Below, in pieces: positions 46,769-56,841 of a stretch of DNA of 64,000 nucleotides. The number at the start of each line of letters is the position of its first letter. Position 1 is the stretch's first letter. The translations under genes and the position numbers were made by a program. The notes beneath the pieces are model-generated. The model ran no database searches. It was not told the origin of the DNA and saw only the letters and a program-made list of their open reading frames with translations. Location of the stretch: the NCBI GenBank assembly GCA_947497145.1, contig CANMFQ010000005.1, positions 62,001-126,000 of the forward strand, read 5' to 3'. Origin of the DNA: an uncultured Flavobacteriaceae bacterium (GTDB taxonomy: Bacteria; Bacteroidota; Bacteroidia; Flavobacteriales; Flavobacteriaceae).

Positions 46769-49129
46769 TTATTCGCTCCGCAAACTATCTACAGGGTTTA
46801 CAATAGCTGCTTTTATCGCTTGATAACCAACCGTAAAAAGTGCAATTGCTAAGGCTAAAATTCCTGCTATAACATAAACCCACCACGAAATAGTAACTCT
46901 ATAGGCAAAATCTTCGAGCCATTTGCTCATAAAATACCATGAAACAGGAACTGCTAGCAAAATAGCTACAAGAACAAGTTTTAAAAAGTCCTTCGAAAGT
47001 AGTGACGTAATGCTTGCTACTGATGCCCCCAATACTTTTCTGACGCCTATTTCTTTAATTCTATTTTCTGCCATATAACTCGCCAAACCAAATAATCCTA
47101 AACAAGAAATAAAAATGGTTAATAATGTAAACAAGTTCACCAACTGCCCCGTTCTTTTTTCGTTATCAAACTTCTCTGCATACGCCTCATCTACAAATTC
47201 ATAGTTAAAAGGATATTCAGGATTATATTTTTTAAAGACTTCCTCGGCTCTGGCCAGACTTTCCGTAGTATTTAACGCTGGATTAAATTTGATATGAATA
47301 ACATTAAACCAAGCCTTTGCTCCTTCAATAACCATAGGTTCTATTTTTTGAAATGGCGATTTTAAAACAAAATCTTTAACAACACCAACCACATGCCATT
47401 CTATACCATTATCCTTAATGATTTGACCTATTGGATCATCAAACTTCATCAGCGCTACAGCAGCTTCGTTTATAATAACCGCGGTAGAGTCTGTAGGGTA
47501 TCGTTTCAAATCAAAATCACGACCAGCAACGAGTTGCAAACCTGTGGTTTTTACAATAGCGTCATCAGCCACAAATCGATCAATCAAGGTTTTATCATCT
47601 TTCCTTTTTCCTGTCCACTCAAAACCCCATGAATTACTCCAAGCTTCTGTTATTGGAGCGCTAGTTTTAGTTACGGAAGTCGCCGTACCCGATGCCAATA
47701 ACGCTTCTTTAATAAGCATATAATTCTTTTCTACATCACCTTCCATCTCGGAATAGACCAAGTTATTCTTACTGTAACCCGCTTGCCTATCCTGTACTTT
47801 TTCTAGCTGTTGCTTCACGATGATACTTGCAGTTATAAAAATAATTGCTGCAGAAAATTGAAGTACTACCAATACTTTTCGGGGAGTAATAGGGCTGTTG
47901 CCCTGTCTAAAAGTCCCTTTTAACACGGCAGACGGTTTAAAAGCAGAAAGATATAATGCCGGATAACTACCCGCTAATATTCCTGTAAAAAGTATGACAC
48001 CAAGTGTACACAACCAAAATGATATATTTGTTATATCTAGCGTCAATGGCTTGTCTATTAAAGCACTAAATGCAGGCATGGCGATTAATACAATGATAAA
48101 TGCTAGTATTGCAGCAATACAAGAAATTAATATAGATTCACCTAAAAATTGAGTGACAAGTGCCCTTTTTTCAGCACCAATAACCTTACGTATCCCAACT
48201 TCTTTGGCTCGCTTTTCACTGCGTGCTGTACTTAGATTCATAAAATTAATGCAAGCTATGATCAAAATGATAGCTGCTATAATGCCAAACATGCGTATTA
48301 AATCAATTCTTCCTCCTGTTTCTTTACCATTTTCAAATTCTCCGTAAAGCCATGTTCTTGAAAATGGATACAACATGGTTTCCATTTTAGGTGATTGTTT
48401 ATCATATCGCTCTCGTAGGTTTCTTATTTTTTTTGAAAAGGCATTATAATCCGTTCCTGCTTTTAGCATGACATAGGTAGCAACTGAATTATTACCCCAG
48501 TTTTCGTCATTCCAGCCCTTTTGAGTCAGATATTCCCAAGGAAGTAAATATTCAAAACTAAAATCAGTATTTGGCGGAAGGTCTTTTAAAACACCTGTCA
48601 CCATAAAACTATCGGCGTTGTCTATTTTTACAATTTTACCTACTGGTGATTCATTGCCAAACATTTTTTTTGCAAAGGTTTCTGTAATCACAACAGCGTT
48701 AACATCATTAAGAACTGTTTCTGCATCCCCTTCTATAAGTGGAAAGCTGAACATTTTCAAAAAATCAGGATCTACTACGGTACCTTTAGCTTTTATTCTT
48801 TTTTCATTCTTGGCAAATAAAAAAGAGATGTTATAGAAATACCTTGAAACAGCTTCCACCTCTGGATAATCATTTTTAATAACCGGTCCCATGACTTTAG
48901 GAGTACTATTCCATGTCCAAATTTCACCTTCAACAGGGTATACATTATTTACCTCATAAATACGATCATTATTTTCATGAAATCGGTCATAACTCATTTC
49001 AAAATTTATCCATATCATAATGAGTGCCGTAACCGCCAAACCAATAGAAAGCCCAACAATATTTAGTAATGAAAAGCTCTTATTTCTGAGCAAGTTTCGC
49101 CAAGCGATTTTCAAATAATTTTTTAACAT
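46769..49129 (-). CDS. MacB/FtsX-type ABC permease 5
   Basis: A 786-residue permease, shortest of the seven. N terminus LKNYLKIAWRNLLRNKSFSL; first coupling segment LSTARSEKRAKEVGIRKVIGA; second ENRIKEIGVRKVLGAS; C terminus NPVDSLRSE. It is most like permease 3: both share FMNLSTARSEKRAKEVGIRK and, in the second periplasmic domain, a V-x-GRDF ... DS-x-AV-x-INEAA pattern, so the two probably descend from one duplication. Spacers of 85 bp upstream and 89 bp downstream are near-identical to each other. Confidence 0.92.
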   Translation of the reverse strand: MLKNYLKIAWRNLLRNKSFSLLNIVGLSIGLAVTALIMIWINFEMSYDRFHENNDRIYEVNNVYPVEGEIWTWNSTPKVMGPVIKNDYPEVEAVSRYFYNISFLFAKNEKRIKAKGTVVDPDFLKMFSFPLIEGDAETVLNDVNAVVITETFAKKMFGNESPVGKIVKIDNADSFMVTGVLKDLPPNTDFSFEYLLPWEYLTQKGWNDENWGNNSVATYVMLKAGTDYNAFSKKIRNLRERYDKQSPKMETMLYPFSRTWLYGEFENGKETGGRIDLIRMFGIIAAIILIIACINFMNLSTARSEKRAKEVGIRKVIGAEKRALVTQFLGESILISCIAAILAFIIVLIAMPAFSALIDKPLTLDITNISFWLCTLGVILFTGILAGSYPALYLSAFKPSAVLKGTFRQGNSPITPRKVLVVLQFSAAIIFITASIIVKQQLEKVQDRQAGYSKNNLVYSEMEGDVEKNYMLIKEALLASGTATSVTKTSAPITEAWSNSWGFEWTGKRKDDKTLIDRFVADDAIVKTTGLQLVAGRDFDLKRYPTDSTAVIINEAAVALMKFDDPIGQIIKDNGIEWHVVGVVKDFVLKSPFQKIEPMVIEGAKAWFNVIHIKFNPALNTTESLARAEEVFKKYNPEYPFNYEFVDEAYAEKFDNEKRTGQLVNLFTLLTIFISCLGLFGLASYMAENRIKEIGVRKVLGASVASITSLLSKDFLKLVLVAILLAVPVSWYFMSKWLEDFAYRVTISWWVYVIAGILALAIALFTVGYQAIKAAIVNPVDSLRSE

Positions 49130-49214
49130 GACTGCTATTTTTTTATTAAATCCTTTCTCTATGCGTTTAATGATGTTACTGCTTAGTATACCACCACATA
49201 ATTTAGTGGTTCAT
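49130..49214. repeat. Duplicated spacer, copy B (ahead of permease 5)
   Basis: Counterpart of the spacer at 46680-46768. The first ~58 bases are nearly identical; after GCTTAGTA a short stretch differs, then ATAATTTAGTGGTTCATTTATTCGCT resumes the match up to the stop of permease 4. Identity is higher than between most of the flanking coding regions. Confidence 0.8.
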
Positions 49215-51605
49215 TTATTCGCTTTGCAAACTTTTGGCAGGATTCATCAGTGCCGCTCGTATGGATTGAAAACTAACTGTAAATAAGGCGATCGCCACTG
49301 ATAAAACACCTGCAATTAAAAATACGGTCCAATGTATGGTAATGCGATAAGCAAAACCTTGCAACCAATCATTCATTAACCAATAAGCAATGGGAAAAGC
49401 AAGAACCAATGCAATCACTACCAACTTTATAAAATCTTGCGACAACATTTTAGTAATACTCAAAATAGTAGCTCCCAACACTTTGCGAATGCCTATTTCT
49501 TTTTTACGTTGCTCTGCGACAAAGGCTGCCAAACCAAAAAGGCCTAAGCAGGCAACAAATATGGCCAGCCCACAGAAAATAACCCCCATCAATGCCGTTT
49601 TACGCTCTTGTGTATATAATTGTTCTATCTTTTGGTCTAAGAAAACATACTCAAAAGCAACATCAGGTGCTACCTTTTTAAACATAGCTTCAAGGCTATT
49701 CATGGTGTTAGCAAGGGAAGCACTATTAAAACGCACCAATGTAAATCCTTTTCCTTCACTTTTAGCATTGTGAAAAGCATAACCACCAATAGGCTGGTGT
49801 AGCGATTCATAATTAAAATCATCTACTACGCCAATGATAGAAGTTTGCCCTCCAAAACCTTGAATTAAAACTTTCTTTCCGATAGCTTCTTGAGGCGTAA
49901 AACCCAAATAATCAATAGCTTTTTTATTGAGAACAACCTCAACAAGGGTATCACCCTTTTGCTTCACTTTGGGCAGTGTTTTCCCTGCCAATAATTTTAA
50001 TTGCAACAAATCAATAAGCTCAGCATCAGCGCGATTGGTTTGTAGTTGTATTCCGTTTTCGTCATTATCATTTTTAAAAAGCATTCTACCGCTTACAGAA
50101 ATCCCCGGAAAACCTTGCGCCATTGCCGCTTCAGACACCGTAGTTAATGATTTAAACTCTTGGACAAGCACATTTCTTTTTTGACTTTCGCGAATGGCTG
50201 CGGTTGAAATAGCTACTGTATTTTGAGCATCATAGCCCAATTTTTGGCTTTTAACAAACTCTAATTGCTGATAAATAACAACCACGGCAACCATCAATAT
50301 AACCGAGGCAGCAAATTGCAATACTACAAGTCCCTTTCTAATATTTACCACCTTACTTCCCTGACTACTAGATGCCGTTAAAGCAGCTTTTGCCGATGCT
50401 TTAGACAAATAAAATGCGGGATACGAGCCAGCGACTACTGTTGTAACCACCCAAAAAATAAGGAGACCAATAACAAGCTCTGGACCAAAAAGCAAAAGCG
50501 GATCTAACTGCTGTCCTGTAATAGCATTAAAAACAGGTATCGCAAGTAACGCAAGTACAACCCCAATGACCGAAGCAATTCCTGTAATCACGGCTGTTTC
50601 AATATAAAATCGACGTACCAAACTACCCGATGATGCTCCCAGTGTTTTATTAATACCCACATCTTTTGACCGTTTTTGTGAACGTGCGGTCATTAAGTTC
50701 ATATAGTTTACACAGGCAATTAAGAGAATCAATAACCCTAGAAAAGCGAGGTTTCTAATCTCCTTAATATCACCAATACGGGTAGAATAAGCGTTACTAA
50801 ACCCTGCTGAATACAAATGTACTTTATTGAGGGGTTGTAATGAAAACGTAAACCACTGACCTTCTTTATCTACATTCTTATCAAGCACAGCTTGAAACTG
50901 CTTTTCGGCTGATGTCAATGTAGCCTTTTCATTTAATTCCACATAGGTCTCAAAGCTTGAGTTACCCCAACTGGGATTTTTTGCTGCCCATGAAGAACTA
51001 AAAGATGCCAATACATTACAATGCAGGGTGCTATTTAAAGGGAAGTCTTCAAATACTCCAGTTACCTCTAAAACATCGTCATTGTCAACGGTAATGGTTT
51101 TTCCAATGGGGTTAATATCACCAAAATATTTCTTCGCCGTACTCTTGGAAAGCGCTACCGTATTGGGACTCGCAATGGCAGTTGTAGCATTTCCTTTCAA
51201 AAATTTAATATCAAAAATATCAATAAGCGCAGGATCTACCCAATAGAGTTCCTTCTCTAAAAAATTCGTTTGCCCAATGTTTACAAATGCTGTTTCACCA
51301 AAATTATGCTTTAACATTCTTGCTGCATTTTTCACATCAGCTACCTCATCTTTTACGGCAGGCGCCAAAGCAGCAGGAGCAGTACATAATGTTTCACGAC
51401 CATAGCTATCATCCGTATTCACCAATACCCTATAGATAGTAGCTGCTTTTGCATACATGGTATCATAGCTTTGCTCATATCGTACAAACAAAAACAATAG
51501 CATGGCAATGGAAAGTCCAATGGAAAGTCCAAAAATATTAATGGCAGAAAACATCGGATTTGTTTTGAGGCTTCGCCAGGCAATTTTTAAGTGATTTTTT
51601 AGCAT
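49215..51605 (-). CDS. MacB/FtsX-type ABC permease 4
   Basis: A 796-residue permease. N terminus LKNHLKIAWRSLKTNPMFSAINIFG; first coupling segment MTARSQKRSKDVGINKTLGAS, in which the usual I-R-K is I-N-K; second EQRKKEIGIRKVLGAT; C terminus NPAKSLQSE, also off the family norm (NPV-x-SLR). First periplasmic domain contains the common WVDPALIDIFDIKFLKGN. These small deviations make it the most divergent in its cytoplasmic coupling segments, where contact with the ATPase is expected. It follows permease 3 by 54 bp. Confidence 0.92.
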   Translation of the reverse strand: MLKNHLKIAWRSLKTNPMFSAINIFGLSIGLSIAMLLFLFVRYEQSYDTMYAKAATIYRVLVNTDDSYGRETLCTAPAALAPAVKDEVADVKNAARMLKHNFGETAFVNIGQTNFLEKELYWVDPALIDIFDIKFLKGNATTAIASPNTVALSKSTAKKYFGDINPIGKTITVDNDDVLEVTGVFEDFPLNSTLHCNVLASFSSSWAAKNPSWGNSSFETYVELNEKATLTSAEKQFQAVLDKNVDKEGQWFTFSLQPLNKVHLYSAGFSNAYSTRIGDIKEIRNLAFLGLLILLIACVNYMNLMTARSQKRSKDVGINKTLGASSGSLVRRFYIETAVITGIASVIGVVLALLAIPVFNAITGQQLDPLLLFGPELVIGLLIFWVVTTVVAGSYPAFYLSKASAKAALTASSSQGSKVVNIRKGLVVLQFAASVILMVAVVVIYQQLEFVKSQKLGYDAQNTVAISTAAIRESQKRNVLVQEFKSLTTVSEAAMAQGFPGISVSGRMLFKNDNDENGIQLQTNRADAELIDLLQLKLLAGKTLPKVKQKGDTLVEVVLNKKAIDYLGFTPQEAIGKKVLIQGFGGQTSIIGVVDDFNYESLHQPIGGYAFHNAKSEGKGFTLVRFNSASLANTMNSLEAMFKKVAPDVAFEYVFLDQKIEQLYTQERKTALMGVIFCGLAIFVACLGLFGLAAFVAEQRKKEIGIRKVLGATILSITKMLSQDFIKLVVIALVLAFPIAYWLMNDWLQGFAYRITIHWTVFLIAGVLSVAIALFTVSFQSIRAALMNPAKSLQSE

Positions 51606-51659
51606 TTTTTTGGTTTTTAATATCCTCTTTTGATTGTTAATACTCTAACCCGCTTTATC

Positions 51660-54056
51660 TTATTCCGTTCGCAAGCTTTTTACTGGGTTTGCATTTGCTG
51701 CCTTGATTGCCTGAAAACTTACCGTTAATAGGGTTACTGCCAAGGCGCCAAAAACAGCAAGCACAAAAATCCACCATTCGAGAATCACGCGATACGGATA
51801 CTCTTGCAACCATCCGTTCATAATATAATAAGCAATGGGTACAGCTATAAAACAACTGATTGTCACCAGTTTTAAAAAGTCCTTTGAAAGCATATTCCAC
51901 ACATTAAAAACCGTAGCGCCTAGTACTTTTCGTACACCAATTTCTTTGGTACGTTGTTCTGCCACAAAAGAGGTTAAACCAAATAAACCTAAGCAACTTA
52001 TTAAAATAGCAAGTGCGGTAAAAATTGCCGAAAGCGTGCCTATGCGTTCTTCGGAAGCAAATTTTTCTCCATACTCTGCATCCACAAAATCATATTGAAA
52101 AGGAATGTCGGGAAAATGTGCTTTAAAAACACTTTCTATAGTAGCTATATTCTGACTTGCACTTTGGTTAGGGTTTAACCTGAGGTTATAATAACTAGCA
52201 TTTCCATTTTTATCAAAGGCATATACTCCCTGTTTTACTGGTTCATAAGGCGATTGAGTAATCATATCTTGCACCACACCAATAATTTTTAATGGTGGCG
52301 ATGAATCTTCATCATCATATTTTAAAAACTTGCCTATTGGGTTTTGCAATCCCATATATTTTTTTGCTGCTTCGTTTATCAATACAGCATTAGAATCTGT
52401 AGCAAAAGTTCTTGAAAAATCTCTGCCTTCTACGATTTTTAAATTCAATGATTTCACATATTCGTGTGACACCATAGTCCAAGCTAAATCTTCTTGAAAA
52501 TTCTCAGGTTTTCCTTCCCAATTAAACCCGCTTCTATTAGACCATATTTGTGTGGTAGGGCTACTGGATGAAGACATTTCAACTACTGCACCCGACTTCA
52601 AAAATTCACTACGCATTAAATCGTATTTTCCAAAGAAATCACTACTCATGACAGGTATTTGTACTAAACCTTCTTTATCATAACCAACAGGGCGATTTTT
52701 TGCATGGTTAATTTGTTGCATTACAATGACCGTTCCTATGATAAAAGCAACAGAAACGGTAAATTGTACCACTACCAGTATTTTTCTGGGCAAGCCTGCA
52801 TATCTACCAGCCTTAAAAGATCCTTTAAGAACATCTACAGGTTTAAAGGAAGACAAATACAGCGCAGGATAACTACCCGCAACCAAAGCAGTAAACAAGA
52901 TAAAACCTAAGGAAGCCAGCCAGAAAACACCATTAGTCCAAGGAAAAGAAATTGCTTTTCTTGAAAGTTCATTAAACCCATCTAAAGATAACAACACAAA
53001 AAATACTGCAATGAAAAAGGCAAATAAAACCACTAAGAAAGACTCACTTAAAAATTGATTAATCAATTGCCCCCTTTGCGATCCTATAGATTTTCTAATA
53101 CCAACCTCTTTAGCTCTTTTTTCTGAACGAGCGGTACTTAAATTCATAAAATTAATACACGCCAAAAGCAATACAAAAGCTCCAATGATACCAAAGAGCC
53201 ACACATATTTTATTCTCCCGCCAACTTGTTTTCCATTTTCAAAATTATTGCGCAAATACCAATCTTTCATTGGCAATAAAAATAACTGAGGATTGAACTC
53301 AGCAGTATTTTCATTAGCGATTTTCTTTGCGTTTGCAATGGTGTTGGTTACTGTACTCATAGACGTATTTGCAGCAATCTCTACAAACATCTGAAATGAA
53401 TTGTTACCCCATTGATCGGCGGAATTCTTCACCCATTGACGAATACTGACGTATTTTTCCCAAGGCAAAATATATTCCAAATCATTGAAGGTGTTGTTTA
53501 CAGGAATATCTTCATATACCGCACTCACTTCCATGTCATCTTGGTTGTTCATCTTTACTACTTTACCAATAGGCTCTTCATCACCAAACAAGGCTTCCGC
53601 AAGGGATTGAGACAGCATTATGGAATTTATTTCGCGTAACCCATCTTTTTCGCCTTTTACTATTTTAAGATCCAACATTTCTGGAGCTTCTCGCTGCATG
53701 AAATTGCCCGTTTTAGAAAGATTCTTTTCCTTATATGTGATATACTGCGACTCATTCCATGACGACATCACTATATGTTTGAAATTATCGGCATATTCCC
53801 CTCGAAGTGTCATTTCCAATGGTCTAGGTATTGCTGGGCCTGTCTCCGTTTTACCGTTGAAAGTTTGCGATTGATATACCACTGCTATTCGCTCCTTTTT
53901 TGAAAAATAATCATTGTGCGATAATTCATCATATATCCAAAGACCTATAATAAGAGCTACCGCCATACCAAGGGCAAGCCCTCCAATATTAATAACAGAA
54001 TAGCCTTTGTTTTTTTTAAGGTTTCGCCAAGCGATTTTTAAATAGTTTTTAAACAT
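51660..54056 (-). CDS. MacB/FtsX-type ABC permease 3
   Basis: ATG at 54056 (MFKNYLKIAWRNLKK) aligns with the starts of the six paralogues and gives 798 residues; ATG 54065 and TTG 54104 are longer alternatives. First coupling segment LSTARSEKRAKEVGIRKSIGS; second EQRTKEIGVRKVLGAT; C terminus NPVKSLRTE. Closest to permease 5. It begins after the largest gap in the array (245 bp by the ATG of permease 2 stop to the longest frame), which holds a 17-bp palindrome and a hairpin, so this gene may start a separately controlled segment. Confidence 0.92.
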   Translation of the reverse strand: MFKNYLKIAWRNLKKNKGYSVINIGGLALGMAVALIIGLWIYDELSHNDYFSKKERIAVVYQSQTFNGKTETGPAIPRPLEMTLRGEYADNFKHIVMSSWNESQYITYKEKNLSKTGNFMQREAPEMLDLKIVKGEKDGLREINSIMLSQSLAEALFGDEEPIGKVVKMNNQDDMEVSAVYEDIPVNNTFNDLEYILPWEKYVSIRQWVKNSADQWGNNSFQMFVEIAANTSMSTVTNTIANAKKIANENTAEFNPQLFLLPMKDWYLRNNFENGKQVGGRIKYVWLFGIIGAFVLLLACINFMNLSTARSEKRAKEVGIRKSIGSQRGQLINQFLSESFLVVLFAFFIAVFFVLLSLDGFNELSRKAISFPWTNGVFWLASLGFILFTALVAGSYPALYLSSFKPVDVLKGSFKAGRYAGLPRKILVVVQFTVSVAFIIGTVIVMQQINHAKNRPVGYDKEGLVQIPVMSSDFFGKYDLMRSEFLKSGAVVEMSSSSSPTTQIWSNRSGFNWEGKPENFQEDLAWTMVSHEYVKSLNLKIVEGRDFSRTFATDSNAVLINEAAKKYMGLQNPIGKFLKYDDEDSSPPLKIIGVVQDMITQSPYEPVKQGVYAFDKNGNASYYNLRLNPNQSASQNIATIESVFKAHFPDIPFQYDFVDAEYGEKFASEERIGTLSAIFTALAILISCLGLFGLTSFVAEQRTKEIGVRKVLGATVFNVWNMLSKDFLKLVTISCFIAVPIAYYIMNGWLQEYPYRVILEWWIFVLAVFGALAVTLLTVSFQAIKAANANPVKSLRTE

Positions 54057-54228
54057 GGTTTTCATTTTTTGAATGCCTACTCTTCTAGGTGACAATGTCC
54101 TCAACCTTCATTAAAATTATGCTAAATTTCAAAAGATCGCCTAGCTAAAACCCAATTTCATGCCATATAATTAATTAATTAATAATCAATATATTACAAA
54201 CACAAAGGACGGTATCAGCATCTAAAAG

Positions 54229-54245
54229 TGTAAAATAATTTTACA
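54229..54245. promoter_or_regulatory. 17-bp perfect palindrome TGTAAAAT-A-ATTTTACA
   Basis: Eight-base arms around a single A, in the gap between permeases 2 and 3, about 170 bp ahead of the permease 3 start. The symmetry suits a dimeric repressor or activator; being AT-only apart from the outer G/C, it could be partly chance. Confidence 0.4.
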
Positions 54246-54274
54246 AAATATGTCCATTATTTGTACAACCTATG

Positions 54275-54320
54275 GCTACAAAAAGTGCTTTCTATAAAGC
54301 TTACAACAATTTTTTGTAGC
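54275..54320 (-). terminator. Hairpin downstream of permease 2
   Basis: GCTACAAAAA (54275-54284) pairs exactly with TTTTTGTAGC (54311-54320); the 26-base loop can form an inner GCTTT-CTAT-AAAGC stem. It begins 30 bp after the permease 2 stop on the minus strand. There is no clear U tract after it, so it may be an attenuator or RNA-processing/stability element rather than a full terminator. Confidence 0.45.
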
Positions 54321-54349
54321 ACCCCTTTTTTATACATGAGAAAATATAT

Positions 54350-56782
54350 TTATTCAGTACGTAAACTTTTCACGGGGTTTGCCAAAGCCGCTTTAATGCT
54401 CTGAAAACTTACCGTAATAATTGCTATAGCAATGGCCAAAAGAGCAGCAAAAACAAAGACACCCCAGCCTAGCTCTATGCGATACGAAAAGTCTGCCAGC
54501 CAGCTATTCATTGCATACCAACCTAGTGGTATTGAAATCAGGATTCCTACAGCTACAAGCTTTAAAAAATCTACCGTAAGCCGATATGATATTTGACTTA
54601 CGGTAGCTCCCAATACCTTTCTAACACCGATTTCTTTTGTGCGTTTTTCGGCATTAAAGGCAGCTAATCCAAATAATCCGAGGCAAGCAATAAGAATGGA
54701 AAGTATGGTAAAGGTGATAAATATTTTACCCAAGCGTTGTTCTGCTTCATAAGTGACATTAAAAGAATCGTCCATAAAAGCATAGTCAAAAGGCTGCCCA
54801 GGCCCCATCTTATTCCAAATACGTTCAATAGTTGCAATAGCTTCTGCAAAATCTCCTGCTTTCAATTTAACAGCGATCATCCCCGGAGAAGATCTTAGAA
54901 AAAAGCCTAAAGGACCTATATGTTTGCGTAGCGATTCATAATGAAAATTCTTAACCACCCCAATAACTTCGTAAAAAACAGGCTTTTCTAAATCAACATC
55001 TTCGGTAATTCGCATGCCTAGAGCCTCTTCTGGAGTAACACCCAAAATGCCAAGTGTAGCTTCGTTTATAACTACTGCTGTAGAATCTGTTACTATTTGT
55101 GGGCTAAAATTTCGCCCTGCAATAAGTTGTATGTTTAGGGTGGACATATAATCTTCATCTACATCCCAAGTTTGCATTTGAATAGCGTTTTCCTGCGATA
55201 AAGCACCTTCTTTAAAAAATGAACTATTAGAACGGGAAGAAGGGGTGGGTAAAAAACTACTCACCGTTGCACTTTCTACCTGGCTTAGTTTTAGCACTTC
55301 TTCTTTAAAAGGGGCTATCTGGCTACCCATGGCAAAAGCATCATTAATAACCAGTATTTGATCTTTGGAAAAACCTACATCTTTCCCTTGAATAAATTTA
55401 AGTTGCTGAAAAACGACCAATGTACTTATTACTAAAAACACCGCAATGGCAAATTGAGCAATAACTAAGGTATTTCTAATACCACCACCGCCAACACTGC
55501 TTTGTCCGCCTCCTTTTAGGGTTTTTACTGGTTTAAATCTAGACATAAAAAAAGCAGGGTAGCTACCTGTAAGAAGTCCTAAGAGTACAGTTACAGCCAA
55601 CAAAATTCCCCAGAATGGCAGTTGTGCAAACGGAAAAACAATTTCTCTACCTGCTAAATCATTAAAAAAGGGAAGTGCAATAACCGCTATACCTATAGCA
55701 ACTACCATAGAAAACAAGGTAATTATGCCCGATTCTATTAAAAACTGCCTCACCAAATCGCCTCTATTAGAGCCTAATGTTTTTCTAACACCCACTTCTT
55801 TGGCTCTTTTTAGGGAGTGTGCAGTAGAGAGGTTCATAAAATTAACACTCGCCAAAATAATAAGAAACAAGCCCACAAACAGCAAAATATAGATGTTTTG
55901 GACACTACTGTTACTACTAAGTTCATTATCCCTATCAGAATATAAATGAATATCGGTTAGTGGCATTGTATAGTAGCGTACATAATTGCCGGAAGCCGCA
56001 AACGCTGCTTTATCCATACCCGGAAAATACTTCTGTGCCCATGGTAGCATATACTTGTCAACCATACCTAGTAATGGCTCTTTAAGGGTCTGAACATTTG
56101 CCGCTGGTATTAACTTTATAAAGGTAAAATAGTTAAGACTTCCCCATAAATACTCCCGAGAAGCTTCATTGCCAGCCATCGCCAAAAAAACAGTATGATC
56201 TCTTAACATTGAATTCTTGGGTAGGTCATTCATAACCCCTGTTACCGTGTATACCTCATCATTATTCAACACCACGCTTTGCCCCAAGGCATTGGCTGTA
56301 CCAAAGTGCTTTGTTGCCTCAGTCTTTGTCATCACCAAGGTATTGGGCTCAACCAAAGCAGTATTGATATCGCCAACAAGTAAATCAAGTCCAAACATAT
56401 CAAAAAAAGTAGAATCGGCATAGGCAACTTTCAAGGCTTTAAGGTTTGTATCTGTGCCGCTTTTTTTAATCAACATACCTCCCACATCCCGTAATCGAAG
56501 TGTTGACTCTACCTCAGAGAAATCATTTTGCATAGCAGCTGCCATAGGGGGAGCAGATTCTGCTGCTCGCATTGCTGCCCCTCCAAATTTAATATCCGTA
56601 TCAATACGATAAATGCGGTCGGCATCCTTGAACATGGTATCAAAACTAAGCTCATCATAAATATACAAGGCAACAAGTAAACCACCCGCCATACCAATAG
56701 CAAGTCCAAAAGTGTTTAAAAAAGTGAAAAATGGCTGTTTTTTCAGACTTCTAAAAGCAATTTTAATATAGTTTTTATACAT
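54350..56782 (-). CDS. MacB/FtsX-type ABC permease 2
   Basis: An 810-residue permease. N terminus YKNYIKIAFRSLKKQPFFTFLNTFG; first coupling segment LSTAHSLKRAKEVGVRKTLGS; second EKRTKEIGVRKVLGAT; C terminus NPVKSLRTE. A glycine-rich GGGQSSVGGGG stretch lies between the first FtsX block and the fifth membrane helix and is not seen in the other six. It follows permease 1 by 59 bp and is followed by the 245-bp gap. Confidence 0.92.
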   Translation of the reverse strand: MYKNYIKIAFRSLKKQPFFTFLNTFGLAIGMAGGLLVALYIYDELSFDTMFKDADRIYRIDTDIKFGGAAMRAAESAPPMAAAMQNDFSEVESTLRLRDVGGMLIKKSGTDTNLKALKVAYADSTFFDMFGLDLLVGDINTALVEPNTLVMTKTEATKHFGTANALGQSVVLNNDEVYTVTGVMNDLPKNSMLRDHTVFLAMAGNEASREYLWGSLNYFTFIKLIPAANVQTLKEPLLGMVDKYMLPWAQKYFPGMDKAAFAASGNYVRYYTMPLTDIHLYSDRDNELSSNSSVQNIYILLFVGLFLIILASVNFMNLSTAHSLKRAKEVGVRKTLGSNRGDLVRQFLIESGIITLFSMVVAIGIAVIALPFFNDLAGREIVFPFAQLPFWGILLAVTVLLGLLTGSYPAFFMSRFKPVKTLKGGGQSSVGGGGIRNTLVIAQFAIAVFLVISTLVVFQQLKFIQGKDVGFSKDQILVINDAFAMGSQIAPFKEEVLKLSQVESATVSSFLPTPSSRSNSSFFKEGALSQENAIQMQTWDVDEDYMSTLNIQLIAGRNFSPQIVTDSTAVVINEATLGILGVTPEEALGMRITEDVDLEKPVFYEVIGVVKNFHYESLRKHIGPLGFFLRSSPGMIAVKLKAGDFAEAIATIERIWNKMGPGQPFDYAFMDDSFNVTYEAEQRLGKIFITFTILSILIACLGLFGLAAFNAEKRTKEIGVRKVLGATVSQISYRLTVDFLKLVAVGILISIPLGWYAMNSWLADFSYRIELGWGVFVFAALLAIAIAIITVSFQSIKAALANPVKSLRTE

Positions 56783-56841
56783 GATTCTGTTTTTTTAGGA
56801 GACCCCACAAGTTTTTGAAACCTATGGGGGTCTAGATTATT

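Noticed and set aside
54165-54190. ATTAATTAATTAATAAT tract as a microsatellite or origin element
   Set aside because: Short and simple AT-rich sequence, expected in spacers of this composition.
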